The notes under the pieces are model-generated. The model did not search any database. It was not told the origin of the DNA and worked only from the letters and a program-made list of their open reading frames with translations. The position numbers were made by a program, and so were the translations under genes. This document shows, in pieces, positions 40,296 to 49,461 of a DNA stretch of 64,000 nucleotides (positions within the stretch are counted from its first letter, which is position 1; each line of letters opens with the position of its first letter). The stretch comes from an uncultured Pelagibacteraceae bacterium (GTDB lineage: Bacteria > Pseudomonadota > Alphaproteobacteria > Pelagibacterales > Pelagibacteraceae), in contig CACENJ010000001.1 of the NCBI GenBank assembly GCA_902560855.1, forward strand, positions 1 through 64,000, in the 5' to 3' direction.

Positions 40296-40865
40296 TTATT
40301 CATCACTACTTGGAGTAATACCATAAGGTTTGAATTCTTCTGTAGTCGTTCCAACATTTTTAGCTGGTATTCCGACCATTACTGCATTTTCAGGAACATT
40401 TTTAGTTACAACTGCATTAGCTCCAATCTTGGCATTTTTGCCAACTATAATTGGTCCTAAGACTTGCGCACCAGACCCAACCACAACATTATCTTTTAAT
40501 GTTGGATGTCTTTTGACATTTCTTTGATTATCCGAGTCAATACTGGGAGATATACCTCCTAATGTAACCATGTGATAGATGGTAACATTATCACCAATTT
40601 CTGATGTTTCTCCAACAACAACACCCATACCATGATCAATAAATAAATTTTTTCCAATCTTTGCTTTTGGATGAATTTCTATTCCCGTTAAAAACCTTGA
40701 AAGTTGCGATATCATTCTTGCAACTAGATGGAACTTTGCAACAGAAAAAAAATGGGCAATCTGATGAAAAAAAACTGCTTTTACTCCTGGATAAGTTAAT
40801 ACTACGCTTAGTTTAGATTTTGCAGCAGGATCCCTGTTAATTATCGATTCTAAAAAACTGTTCAT
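40296..40865 (-). CDS. cysE: Serine O-acetyltransferase
   Basis: [44 protein letters not shown] hexapeptide repeats. Confidence 0.93.
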   Translation of the reverse strand: MNSFLESIINRDPAAKSKLSVVLTYPGVKAVFFHQIAHFFSVAKFHLVARMISQLSRFLTGIEIHPKAKIGKNLFIDHGMGVVVGETSEIGDNVTIYHMVTLGGISPSIDSDNQRNVKRHPTLKDNVVVGSGAQVLGPIIVGKNAKIGANAVVTKNVPENAVMVGIPAKNVGTTTEEFKPYGITPSSDE

Positions 40866-40897
40866 AATTATTTAAATGATTTTATTTAAATTATTGA

Positions 40898-41017
40898 TTA
40901 GCTGTTGCAGCAACAACTAGTTGACTCTGGAACACAAGAACACTCTATATTTCCATCGCAAGAGCATTTATCATTTATGCAATTTGCACAATTACATTTT
41001 GAGTTATTACAAGTCAT
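40898..41017 (-). CDS. 39-aa Cys-rich, metallothionein-like small protein (not in supplied ORF track)
   Basis: Reverse-strand translation MTCNNSKCNCANCINDKCSCDGNIECSCVPESTSCCCNS*, 11 Cys with CxC/CxxC/CCC motifs; between persulfide dioxygenase-like gene and cysE, same strand. Confidence 0.7.
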   Translation of the reverse strand: MTCNNSKCNCANCINDKCSCDGNIECSCVPESTSCCCNS

Positions 41018-41068
41018 ATGTTTAATATAATAGTTGTTATTAAAAAAACAAGATCAATTTAGTCGCAA

Positions 41069-41761
41069 TTATATTTGATCCAAAGTCAAACCTTTTACAT
41101 TAGCTGGTACAGCAATATCCATCATTTTAGGATTTGCTAATTTTAAGTTACTCATAATTTCTGCATATTCTTCCTTTGAGTTAACTTGTAGTCTTGGATT
41201 GTTATTTCTTTCAATTTCAATTGTAGAGTATTTTTTTCCATTATAATCATGTGCAGGATATACAAAAGTTTTTTCTGGTAATTTAAGCAACTTGTTGAAT
41301 AAAGAGTCATATGCATCATAAGAACTTCCATTTTGAAAATCTGTTCTACCAGTTCCATTAATTAAAAGAGTATCACCAGTAAAAACTCTATCGTTCATTA
41401 AATAGCAGTAAGAACAATCAGTGTGACCAGGTGTATAAATTGCTTTAAGTTCAATATTTTCTACATTTATCTTTTCATTGTCTTTTATTTTTAAATCAAT
41501 TACTTCTGACTTGGATTTTTCTCCCATAACTCTAATACAGTTCGTTCTTTTATTTAATTCATTCAACCCGGTGATATGATCAGCATGTATGTGAGTATCA
41601 ATTACTTTAACTAGTTTTAATTCTAAATTTTCTAAAATTTTTACATATTCATTTGTATGATCGATAACCGGATCAATTATCAAAGCTTCTCTGCCTTTTC
41701 CGCTAGATATAATGTAAGTATAGGTTGAGGATTTTATATCAAATAGTTGTTCAAATATCAT
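41069..41761 (-). CDS. MBL-fold persulfide dioxygenase-like (ETHE1 family)
   Basis: IFEQLFDIKSSTYTYIISS; DTHIHADHITG; YTPGHTDCSYCYLMNDRVFTGDTLLINGTGRTDFQNGSS. Confidence 0.88.
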   Translation of the reverse strand: MIFEQLFDIKSSTYTYIISSGKGREALIIDPVIDHTNEYVKILENLELKLVKVIDTHIHADHITGLNELNKRTNCIRVMGEKSKSEVIDLKIKDNEKINVENIELKAIYTPGHTDCSYCYLMNDRVFTGDTLLINGTGRTDFQNGSSYDAYDSLFNKLLKLPEKTFVYPAHDYNGKKYSTIEIERNNNPRLQVNSKEEYAEIMSNLKLANPKMMDIAVPANVKGLTLDQI

Positions 41762-41846
41762 AGATAATTTTGGACACTATAAAAAATTGCATAGCAAATC
41801 AATCTTGATTATACTATTTCAAAAAACAATAAGAGAGAGGAAAAAA

Positions 41847-42509
41847 ATGACTTTAAAAATTAATAGCTTAGCTCCAGATTTTACAGCTGAAACTTCTGAA
41901 GGGAAATTATCTTTTCATGAATGGCTTGGAGATAGTTGGGGTGTTTTATTTTCGCACCCAAAAGACTTTACTCCAGTTTGTACAACTGAACTTGGAGCAT
42001 TGGCTAAAATGAAACCTGAGTTTGAAAAAAGAAACGTTAAAGTTATGGGATTAAGCGTTGACCCAGTTTCTGACCATGTTAAGTGGCTTGATGATATTAA
42101 AGATGTTTGTGGATTAAAACCAAACTACCCAATAGTTGCAGATGAAAAATTAGAGGTAGCAAAACTTTACAATATGTTAGAAGGCGATGCAGGCACTACA
42201 TCAATGGGACGTACAGCGGTTGATAATGAAACTGTAAGAACTGTTTATGTAATTAGGCCAGATAAGAGAATTGGTTTATTTTTAACTTATCCAATGACTA
42301 CAGGTCGTAATTTTCACGAGATATTAAGAACAATAGACTCAATGCAACGAACAGCAAAACACAAAATTGCTACACCTGCAGATTGGAAACCTGGAGAGAA
42401 AGTAATAATTGTTCCTAAAGTTACGAACGAAGAAGCAAAAAAAATATATCCAGACGGATGGGAAACTATTAAACCTTATTTACGTAAGGTTCCAGACCCA
42501 GTTAAATAA
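41847..42509 (+). CDS. Peroxiredoxin (1-Cys/Prx6-type)
   Basis: HPKDFTPVCTTELGALAKM; start at MTLKINSLAPDF preceded by a purine-rich RBS, not 41787. Confidence 0.93.
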   Translation: MTLKINSLAPDFTAETSEGKLSFHEWLGDSWGVLFSHPKDFTPVCTTELGALAKMKPEFEKRNVKVMGLSVDPVSDHVKWLDDIKDVCGLKPNYPIVADEKLEVAKLYNMLEGDAGTTSMGRTAVDNETVRTVYVIRPDKRIGLFLTYPMTTGRNFHEILRTIDSMQRTAKHKIATPADWKPGEKVIIVPKVTNEEAKKIYPDGWETIKPYLRKVPDPVK

Positions 42510-42511
42510 AT

Positions 42512-43165
42512 TTGGATCAAAAGAAATTAGACCAACAGTCTCAGCATTGGGAAGTAAACTTCTTAAGTAAGCCTGAGATGTTTGGTCTTGATCCAAGCAT
42601 AGCTGCTATAAAAGCACTTAAATCATTTAAAGAGCAAAATTTTAAAAATATTGTTGAACTTGGTGCAGGTCTTGGAAGGGATACGATATTTTTTGCAAAA
42701 AATTTAATTCATGTTAACGCTTTAGATTACAGCAAAGCATCCATAGAAAGCATTAAAATTAAATCAAAAAAATTAATGCTTGAAGAATTTATAAAACCAA
42801 AACTTTTTGATGTAAGGAAAAAATTGCCTTTTGAAAATAATTCTATAGATGCATGTTTTTCTCACATGCTTTATTGTATGGCGCTGTCAAACCTTGATCT
42901 TGAAAACTTAAATAATGAAATTTGCAGGATATTAAAGCCTCAAGGAATTAACATTTATACTGTTCGTCATACTGAAGATGGTGATTATAAAAATGGAATT
43001 CACAGAGGCGAAAATCTTTATGAGAATGATGGATTTATAGTACATTTTTTTTCTAAAGATAAAGTAAATCAATTATCAAAAGGCTTTAAAGTTTTAGATA
43101 TTGAAAAATTTGAGGAAGGAAAATTTCCAAGAAAACTTTTTATAGTTAAAAATATAAAGCTTTAG
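42512..43165 (+). CDS. SAM-dependent class I methyltransferase
   Basis: NIVELGAGLGRDTIFFAKN; DACFSHMLYCMAL; TTG start. Confidence 0.85.
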   Translation: MDQKKLDQQSQHWEVNFLSKPEMFGLDPSIAAIKALKSFKEQNFKNIVELGAGLGRDTIFFAKNLIHVNALDYSKASIESIKIKSKKLMLEEFIKPKLFDVRKKLPFENNSIDACFSHMLYCMALSNLDLENLNNEICRILKPQGINIYTVRHTEDGDYKNGIHRGENLYENDGFIVHFFSKDKVNQLSKGFKVLDIEKFEEGKFPRKLFIVKNIKL

Positions 43166-44073
43166 TCTAAAGCTACTACTGCTGCAGCTATAGAAGCAAG
43201 CCTTGCTTGCGCTTCATCTGATCTACTTGTTATTACAACAGGAACTTTTCCACCAATAACTACACCTGCTGCACAAGCTCCCATAAAGTAAATCATCATT
43301 TTTACTAAACCATTTCCAGTTTCCACACTTGGAACAAGCAATATATCTGCCTTTCCTGCAACTGTGTTTTTTATACCTTTAATTGCTGCAGATTTTTTTG
43401 AGATACTATTATCAAAAGCAAGAGGGCCAAAAACATCTGCATTTATGTTTTCTTCCTTAGCAAGCCTTGTTATTTCATTTGCGTCTATTGAACTTGGCAC
43501 ACTTTCTAATACTTCTTCCGTAGCAGATAACACTGATACTTTAGGTCTTTCAATTCCAATTCTATTTGCGAAATCAACCGCATTTTTAACTATGTGCATT
43601 TTTGTTTTTACGTTTGGCAATACATTTAGAGCACCATCAGTAATAATAAGAGGAGAACTTGTTTTGTCAGTTGTCATATGCCAAATATGGCTTAATCTTT
43701 TTTTCCCAAGCAAATTATATTCTCTTTTTAAAACTTCTTTCATTAATACATCTGTATGAATATGACCTTTAATTATAATCTTAATTTTTTCATCAGCAGC
43801 CAATTTAGCAGATATTGAGGCTGTATTGTTTTCAACTGGTTCATTGATGATTTCATATTTAGAAATATCCCATTTTAACTGATCAGAGCATTTTTGGATT
43901 TCATCTTTATTTCCAATGAATATTGGATAAATTAAATTTTCTTTTACAGCTTCCATTGCAGAATACATTGGCAAAGGTTTGCCCGCATTTACTATAGCAG
44001 CTGGTACATTTTTTTTCTTCTTAGCAACTTTTATCAAGTTATCTGGACAGACTATTTCTTTATTTGACAGCAT
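43162..44073 (-). CDS. Phosphate acetyl/butyryltransferase family protein
   Basis: IIIKGHIHTDVLMKEVL; LIITDGALNVLPN; GKADILLVPSVETGN...VPVVITSRSDEAQARLASIAAA. Confidence 0.88.
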   Translation of the reverse strand: MLSNKEIVCPDNLIKVAKKKKNVPAAIVNAGKPLPMYSAMEAVKENLIYPIFIGNKDEIQKCSDQLKWDISKYEIINEPVENNTASISAKLAADEKIKIIIKGHIHTDVLMKEVLKREYNLLGKKRLSHIWHMTTDKTSSPLIITDGALNVLPNVKTKMHIVKNAVDFANRIGIERPKVSVLSATEEVLESVPSSIDANEITRLAKEENINADVFGPLAFDNSISKKSAAIKGIKNTVAGKADILLVPSVETGNGLVKMMIYFMGACAAGVVIGGKVPVVITSRSDEAQARLASIAAAVVALD

Positions 44074-45073
44074 TTAATTTTTTAATGTCTTCTAATATAT
44101 TTTTTTGAATAACAATACCTTTTTTAAGATTTTTTTTATATCTTGAGTTTATTCCTTGTCCTGGGTAAAGAATTTCTTGTACTCCTTTAATTTTTGGAAG
44201 TTTTTTTATTGTTCTAATGTTTTGTCTAATTCTTCTTATATAATTTTTTCCTACGAATAGATTTGGTTTTAAAACTAAGAATAAATGTCCTACATTTTGC
44301 GGTCCGCTAAAATCATCAAATGGGTCTTTAACTTTTCCTCCGTGGTTTGCTCCTGTTAATACTCCACTCATTATATCTACCATCCATGCTAATCCTGAAC
44401 CTCTAAAACCTGCTATAGGTAACTGAACTCCTTTTAAAGCACGCTTAGCATCTGTTGTTGGTTTGCCAAATTTATCTAAAGCTACACCTAAAGGAATTTT
44501 ATGTCCTAATTTTGCAGCAACTCTTATTTTACCTCTATTAATAACAGAAACAGATGTGTCTAAGATAAAAGGAATTTTATTTCCTGTAGGTGTTCCAAAG
44601 CAGATAGGGTTAGTTCCAAAAAGTTTTTTTTTAGATCCATAAGGAGCGATTGCAGGAGGAGCATTTGTAAAACAGAAAACTATCAAGTTTTTATTAACTG
44701 CTTGTTCAGCATAAAAACTAGATAAACCATAATGACCACTATTTTTAATTGCAACCAAGCTTATACCAGTTTTTTTGGCATTTTTTATAGCAAGCTTTAT
44801 CCCAATATCTGCTGCAACAAAACCTATTCCATCATTTCCATCGATATGAGCTATAGAACTAGAAATTTTTTTTATTTTAATTTTTGGTTTGGGGTTAATT
44901 ATTTTTTTTTTTAATCTTTCACAATACATTTTTAGTCTAGCTAGACCGTGAGATGGTGCACCAACTAATTCTGCTTTTATTAAATATTCTGAGCTAATTT
45001 CTGCGTGTTTGTCACTTAGCTTAAATTTTTTAAAAATTTTTTTTACTATTTTTTTAATTTTAAAATGTTTCAC
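44060..45073 (-). CDS. Ldh/MDH2 (YlbC-type) family oxidoreductase
   Basis: GAPSHGLARLKMY; VAIKNSGHYGLSSFYAEQA; GTNPICFGTPTG; GFRGSGLAWMVDIMSGVLTGA. Confidence 0.92.
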   Translation of the reverse strand: MKHFKIKKIVKKIFKKFKLSDKHAEISSEYLIKAELVGAPSHGLARLKMYCERLKKKIINPKPKIKIKKISSSIAHIDGNDGIGFVAADIGIKLAIKNAKKTGISLVAIKNSGHYGLSSFYAEQAVNKNLIVFCFTNAPPAIAPYGSKKKLFGTNPICFGTPTGNKIPFILDTSVSVINRGKIRVAAKLGHKIPLGVALDKFGKPTTDAKRALKGVQLPIAGFRGSGLAWMVDIMSGVLTGANHGGKVKDPFDDFSGPQNVGHLFLVLKPNLFVGKNYIRRIRQNIRTIKKLPKIKGVQEILYPGQGINSRYKKNLKKGIVIQKNILEDIKKLNAVK

Positions 45074-45235
45074 GTTATGCTGATAGATTTAAATTAATAT
45101 TTTATAAACATATTTTTATTAATACAACTAGAAGTTTAATTGTATAATATTTAGTTAGTTTTTCCTAATAAATACATATTTTTGATGTTTGACTAGTTAC
45201 CATTTTAAATAATAGAATAATCTTTAGAGGGGTAA

Positions 45236-45913
45236 ATGAGTATAAGAAACTTTGCAAAATTTTTTACAGTTTTATTAGCTGTGTTTTTGCTGACAACCAC
45301 ATTTTCTGACGCAGCAAAAAAGAAAAAGAAAAAAGAAAAAGACTGCATTTATTGCCAAAAGTATGAAAAAATGAAAGATTGGCCTGAGAGCGAAAGGCCA
45401 GCAGCATTTATTTGGGAGGATATAAAATATCCTGAAGGAATGTTTCTACCTACATCTGACACTCCAAAGAAAAAGCAAGGTGAAGCAGGAGGAAAAGTTT
45501 ATGCAAGATTTGTTAAAGGAAAAGGGTCTTTAAACAAATATCAGCATTTAATGATAAGAGATATGGCTTACTTTGAAGCATTATTTAACGAAATGCTAAA
45601 AGATAAAAGAGCAAAAGTTGAAACATTAGAAGGACTAAAAAAGGGTAGAGAAGCAATGAGAATGAGCCTTCAAATATCTCCTAAAGCAAAAACTTCCGAA
45701 GCAGTATTAAAGTTTTGGGCAACTGGAAAGATGTTAAAAGCTGCATGGAAACAGAACAAAAAGAAAAAGAAAAAGAAATCAAAAATAGACCCCGAAATTG
45801 CAGAACGAGCGGCAGTACTTGCAAATATGAAAAAACAAATTGCTTTAGCAAAAGTTAATGCACAAAGAGCAGCTACAATTGAGGCTCAAAAACAAATAGA
45901 ACAAACTCAATAA
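45236..45913 (+). CDS. Secreted Lys-rich hypothetical protein with CxxC
   Basis: Signal-like N-terminus; DAAKKKKKKEKDCIYCQKY; coupled to next gene (TAATG overlap). Confidence 0.75.
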   Translation: MSIRNFAKFFTVLLAVFLLTTTFSDAAKKKKKKEKDCIYCQKYEKMKDWPESERPAAFIWEDIKYPEGMFLPTSDTPKKKQGEAGGKVYARFVKGKGSLNKYQHLMIRDMAYFEALFNEMLKDKRAKVETLEGLKKGREAMRMSLQISPKAKTSEAVLKFWATGKMLKAAWKQNKKKKKKKSKIDPEIAERAAVLANMKKQIALAKVNAQRAATIEAQKQIEQTQ

Positions 45914-48408
45914 TGATAAAAAAAATTTTAATTAAAACTGCATTTATACTCTTTTTGATATCAAACACATTTGCTAATGCAAATGATGTTGCTGGATTAG
46001 CAGGTGTTTCCGAAGCAGCAGGAAATTCGGCTCAAGCTGCAGCTGACCAATTAGCAAGTGATGCGGGTAAAGTTACCGAAAATTTAGAAGCCGCTACTGA
46101 AGCTTTAGGAGAAGCAAAATCTGATATTGGTAAAGCATTAGACACATCAATTGCTCAAGCAGAAACAGCTATGGCATTTGCACAAGAAAGTTTAGCTAAA
46201 GGAGATATAACATCAGCAGTTCAGGCCATGACATTGGTTGAAGGTGTTACAGATATGGCATTAGGTGCGGTGCCCGACCCAACTGCATTGGATATGTCAG
46301 ATATGGATTTTGGAAAAGATTTTTCACCGGAAGAAATGGCAGCTCTATCAAGTATAGCAGGAACAATGGGAGCTGGAAAAGTTGTTGCTATGCAAAAACT
46401 TGCTGGATCAATGAATGCAGTAGAAGGAGCAGGTTTTGATGCAAAAGGAATGATGGGAGCATTAGATGCTAATGGCATTGGAATTGGATCAGCTATGGAA
46501 GGCTTAGCAGATGCAGGTATGGTTGATTTGGGAGCTGTTATGGGAACAGAGACATTCGATATGGGAGCCTTTGATGCAGGTAGCTTTGCATCTATGAATG
46601 TTGCAGAAATGGGGATGAACCCAGCAATGATGGCAGGAGCTTTAGAAGCTTTACCAGTTGGAGCAGCTACAGCTGCATTAGAAACTTTAACTTCAGATCC
46701 AGGTGCAATGGGTGAGATGGCTGGAGCAATGACCGGTGCAATAGGTGCAACTATGATGGCAAAAGGTATGGGCGCAGAAATGATGGATGCTATGGGAGCC
46801 TCAATGGGAATGGAAGGTATGTCAGGAATGGCTGAAGGTATGCAAGGATTAGAAGGTATGGAAGCACTTGGAGAAGCAATGGGTGGAATGGCAACTATGG
46901 CTGCAAGTTTAAGTGAAGCATTTGGAGATCCTTCAACAGGAATTACTGCATCAATGTCAGGAACGGTTGGAATGATTAGTGGAGCTATTTCAGGAAAAGC
47001 TCCTAAAGAAAAAACTGCTATAGCAATGGGGATGGAATCAAAAGATTCAGCAGCAGCTTTAATGGCTGATGAAGGACCAGAAGCAATCGAAATGCCAGAA
47101 AATGTTAGTGAATCAGGAATGATGATGGGAGCCATGGTTATGGCAAAACCTTCATTAGCAGGCGGGTTACCAGGCGCTATGGCACCACCAGAAGGTATGA
47201 CAGCTATGGGAATGGAAGCAGCAGGAGCAATAGGTGCTGATGCTGGAGTTGGAATGGCTGGTATGGCCGATGTTATGGGAGGTGCAATGGATGCAGACCA
47301 AATGGGAGAACATATGGCAGCAATGACTGGTATGGATGCTGGAGCAATGGATCAATTAGGAATGGCAGAAATGGCAGCTCAAACAGGTTTAACACCAGGA
47401 ATGGTAGCTAGCATGGGAGCTGCAGGAATGGCAGGAATGGATGTAACATCTGTTATGTCTACTGAAATGGCAGGACTAGGAAGTGAAGCAATTCAAGGTA
47501 TGGCTGCTATGGCAGCTGAAGGAGCAATGCCAGCTTCTATGATGGGCGATATGATGGAAACAGGTTTAGTTAACCAAGGCACAATGGCGGCAATGGGAGC
47601 AACAGGTATGGAAGGTTTAAGTGAAGCCATGGGTATGGAAGGTGGCGACATGGGTTTAGCAGCAATGAGTGGTGGAATGGTTGGAATGGGAAAAATGGAT
47701 ATGGATGCAGAAATGAATCCTGAAATGGCTGAAGCCATGGGGGTATCAGGAGGACCTGAAGGAGCTAAACTAGGAGATATTATGGGAGCTGGAGGACCTG
47801 AAGGCGGAATGGAAGGCATGGAGGGTATGGAAGGAATGGAAGCAGGAATGGAATCCGGAATGAATTTAGGACAAGTGTCAGCAGCAATGGGCACAGGTTT
47901 AGACCCAGGTGCAGCAATGGGCTCAGTTGCAAAAGCAGCAGGTGCAGCTTCTGAAGCAGGATCAGGATTAGCAGGCGCAGCAATGGGATCAGCAATGTCT
48001 GCTCAAGGTGCAGCAGCTTCTGCAATGGGATCAGGTGCAATGGGCGCAGCAATGGGAGCTGGTGGCATGGGTGATGGTGCTATGGGCAAAGCTATGGGCG
48101 GCGCAATGCAAGAAGGTATGGGCGGCGCAATGGGCGGCGCTATGGCAGGTGCTATGGCAGGTCAAGCAGGCGGCATGGGCGGCATGGGCGGCATGATGGG
48201 CGAAGGCGGCATGATGGGCGAAGGCGGCATGGGCGGTATGATGGGCGGTCAAGGTGGTTTTGGTGGGCTTGGTGGCGAAGGCGGCATGTTCGGCGAAGGC
48301 GGTATGATGGGCGAAGGTGGACCAGGATTTGGCGGCGAAGGTGGCCCTGGAGGACCAGGAGGACCAGAAGGACCAGGTGGACCTGACCCAGGTGGAAATC
48401 CTCCGTAA
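45913..48408 (+). CDS. Secreted 831-aa Met/Ala/Gly-rich acidic repeat protein
   Basis: Signal-like MIKKILIKTAFILFLISNTFANA; hundreds of residues of AMG/GMxGMxE-type repeats; collagen-like GGPGGPGGPEGPGGPDPGG end; no Cys/Arg/Trp/Tyr seen. Confidence 0.8.
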   Translation: MIKKILIKTAFILFLISNTFANANDVAGLAGVSEAAGNSAQAAADQLASDAGKVTENLEAATEALGEAKSDIGKALDTSIAQAETAMAFAQESLAKGDITSAVQAMTLVEGVTDMALGAVPDPTALDMSDMDFGKDFSPEEMAALSSIAGTMGAGKVVAMQKLAGSMNAVEGAGFDAKGMMGALDANGIGIGSAMEGLADAGMVDLGAVMGTETFDMGAFDAGSFASMNVAEMGMNPAMMAGALEALPVGAATAALETLTSDPGAMGEMAGAMTGAIGATMMAKGMGAEMMDAMGASMGMEGMSGMAEGMQGLEGMEALGEAMGGMATMAASLSEAFGDPSTGITASMSGTVGMISGAISGKAPKEKTAIAMGMESKDSAAALMADEGPEAIEMPENVSESGMMMGAMVMAKPSLAGGLPGAMAPPEGMTAMGMEAAGAIGADAGVGMAGMADVMGGAMDADQMGEHMAAMTGMDAGAMDQLGMAEMAAQTGLTPGMVASMGAAGMAGMDVTSVMSTEMAGLGSEAIQGMAAMAAEGAMPASMMGDMMETGLVNQGTMAAMGATGMEGLSEAMGMEGGDMGLAAMSGGMVGMGKMDMDAEMNPEMAEAMGVSGGPEGAKLGDIMGAGGPEGGMEGMEGMEGMEAGMESGMNLGQVSAAMGTGLDPGAAMGSVAKAAGAASEAGSGLAGAAMGSAMSAQGAAASAMGSGAMGAAMGAGGMGDGAMGKAMGGAMQEGMGGAMGGAMAGAMAGQAGGMGGMGGMMGEGGMMGEGGMGGMMGGQGGFGGLGGEGGMFGEGGMMGEGGPGFGGEGGPGGPGGPEGPGGPDPGGNPP
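48020..48400 (+). repeat. GGC-rich short tandem repeats within the 3' end of the Met/Gly-rich gene
   Basis: Repeated units such as GGCGGCATGATGGGCGAA and GGCGGCATGGGC, in strong GC contrast to surrounding DNA. Confidence 0.8.
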
Positions 48409-48428
48409 GATTATTTATCTAAAATAAA

Positions 48429-49424
48429 TTAACTATTCCAAAAAGGACATTCGCTTTTAGCGAATAAGTATTTTTTTATATTATCGTTTAACTTTAGTGT
48501 AGTTATAGACATTCCTGCCATCTCCATGGAAGTTGCATATCTTCCAACATAAGATTTAAGATTATTTATTTTTGAATTAGTTAAATTTTCATTAACTCTT
48601 TTAGATATTATATATAACTCTTCTAACGGAGTAGCTCCTAAACTATTAATCATTACAGTAATATTATCATTAGCAGTTAATTTTGAGTCATTAATTATCC
48701 TTTTATAAAGATCATCAACTAAGTCGTTTGCAGGCTTTAGTTTTTCTCTTTTTATTCCTGGTTCACCATGAATACCCATGCCAATTTCTATTTCATCATC
48801 ACTTATTTCAAAAGTAGGTTTTCCAGCTTCGGGTAAAATACAAGGAGATAAAGCAACACCAAGAGTTCTGATATTATTATTTACTTCTGAAGCTAAATTA
48901 AAAACATCATCTAAAGATGCACCAGTTTCAGCAATTGCACCAGCGGTTTTAAATACAAAAATCATTCCTGCAATTCCTCTTCTTTTAGATTTTTCTTTTT
49001 CACTAGCACTTGCAATATCATCAGCAACTATTACTTTTTTTGTTTTAATTCCCTCAGCTTCAGCCATTTCACAAGCCATTTCAAAATTCATTACATCGCC
49101 ACCATAATTTCCAATAATACATAAAACACCATTGCCATTATCAGCGTTTTTTATAGCTGATATCATTTGTTCCACGGAAGGTGATGCAAATACAGAACCT
49201 ATAGCGCATGCATCTAAAAATCCTTTTCCTAAATAACCAGTAAAAACTGGTAAATGTCCTGACCCTCCACCAGTAACTATACCAACTTTATTTGTAGCTT
49301 TTGTAGTCCTTGTAATTACTCTTTTATTATCTTTTGCGAAAGCATAGATTTCAGGGTGAGATTTAACTAATCCGTCTATAGATTCTTCAACAAAGTCACT
49401 TGCTTTATTAATTATCTTTTTCAT
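48429..49424 (-). CDS. dhaK: Dihydroxyacetone kinase subunit DhaK
   Basis: GIVTGGGSGHLPVFTGYLGKGFLDACAIGSVFASPS; IGNYGGDVMNFEMACEMAE; GMGIHGEPG. Confidence 0.93.
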   Translation of the reverse strand: MKKIINKASDFVEESIDGLVKSHPEIYAFAKDNKRVITRTTKATNKVGIVTGGGSGHLPVFTGYLGKGFLDACAIGSVFASPSVEQMISAIKNADNGNGVLCIIGNYGGDVMNFEMACEMAEAEGIKTKKVIVADDIASASEKEKSKRRGIAGMIFVFKTAGAIAETGASLDDVFNLASEVNNNIRTLGVALSPCILPEAGKPTFEISDDEIEIGMGIHGEPGIKREKLKPANDLVDDLYKRIINDSKLTANDNITVMINSLGATPLEELYIISKRVNENLTNSKINNLKSYVGRYATSMEMAGMSITTLKLNDNIKKYLFAKSECPFWNS

Positions 49425-49461
49425 GTAATTTTATTATGAATATACTAAAATATATTTTTCT

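Noticed and set aside
46221-47135. 304-aa antisense ORF inside the Met-rich gene
   Set aside because: Pro/Ile/Ala/Ser low-complexity shadow produced by the repetitive ATG/GCN/GGN codons of the sense gene; no RBS or domain
48008-48196. Gln/Trp/Ala-rich overlapping ORF on plus strand
   Set aside because: Out-of-frame reading of GGC/GCA/ATG repeats in the sense gene
47167-48252. Antisense ORFs rich in His/Ser/Thr/Pro/Leu
   Set aside because: Same codon-repeat shadow effect on the opposite strand
46221-48400. Repeat-rich region considered as a CRISPR array
   Set aside because: Repeats are in-frame, irregular and coding; no spacer/direct-repeat periodicity or cas genes
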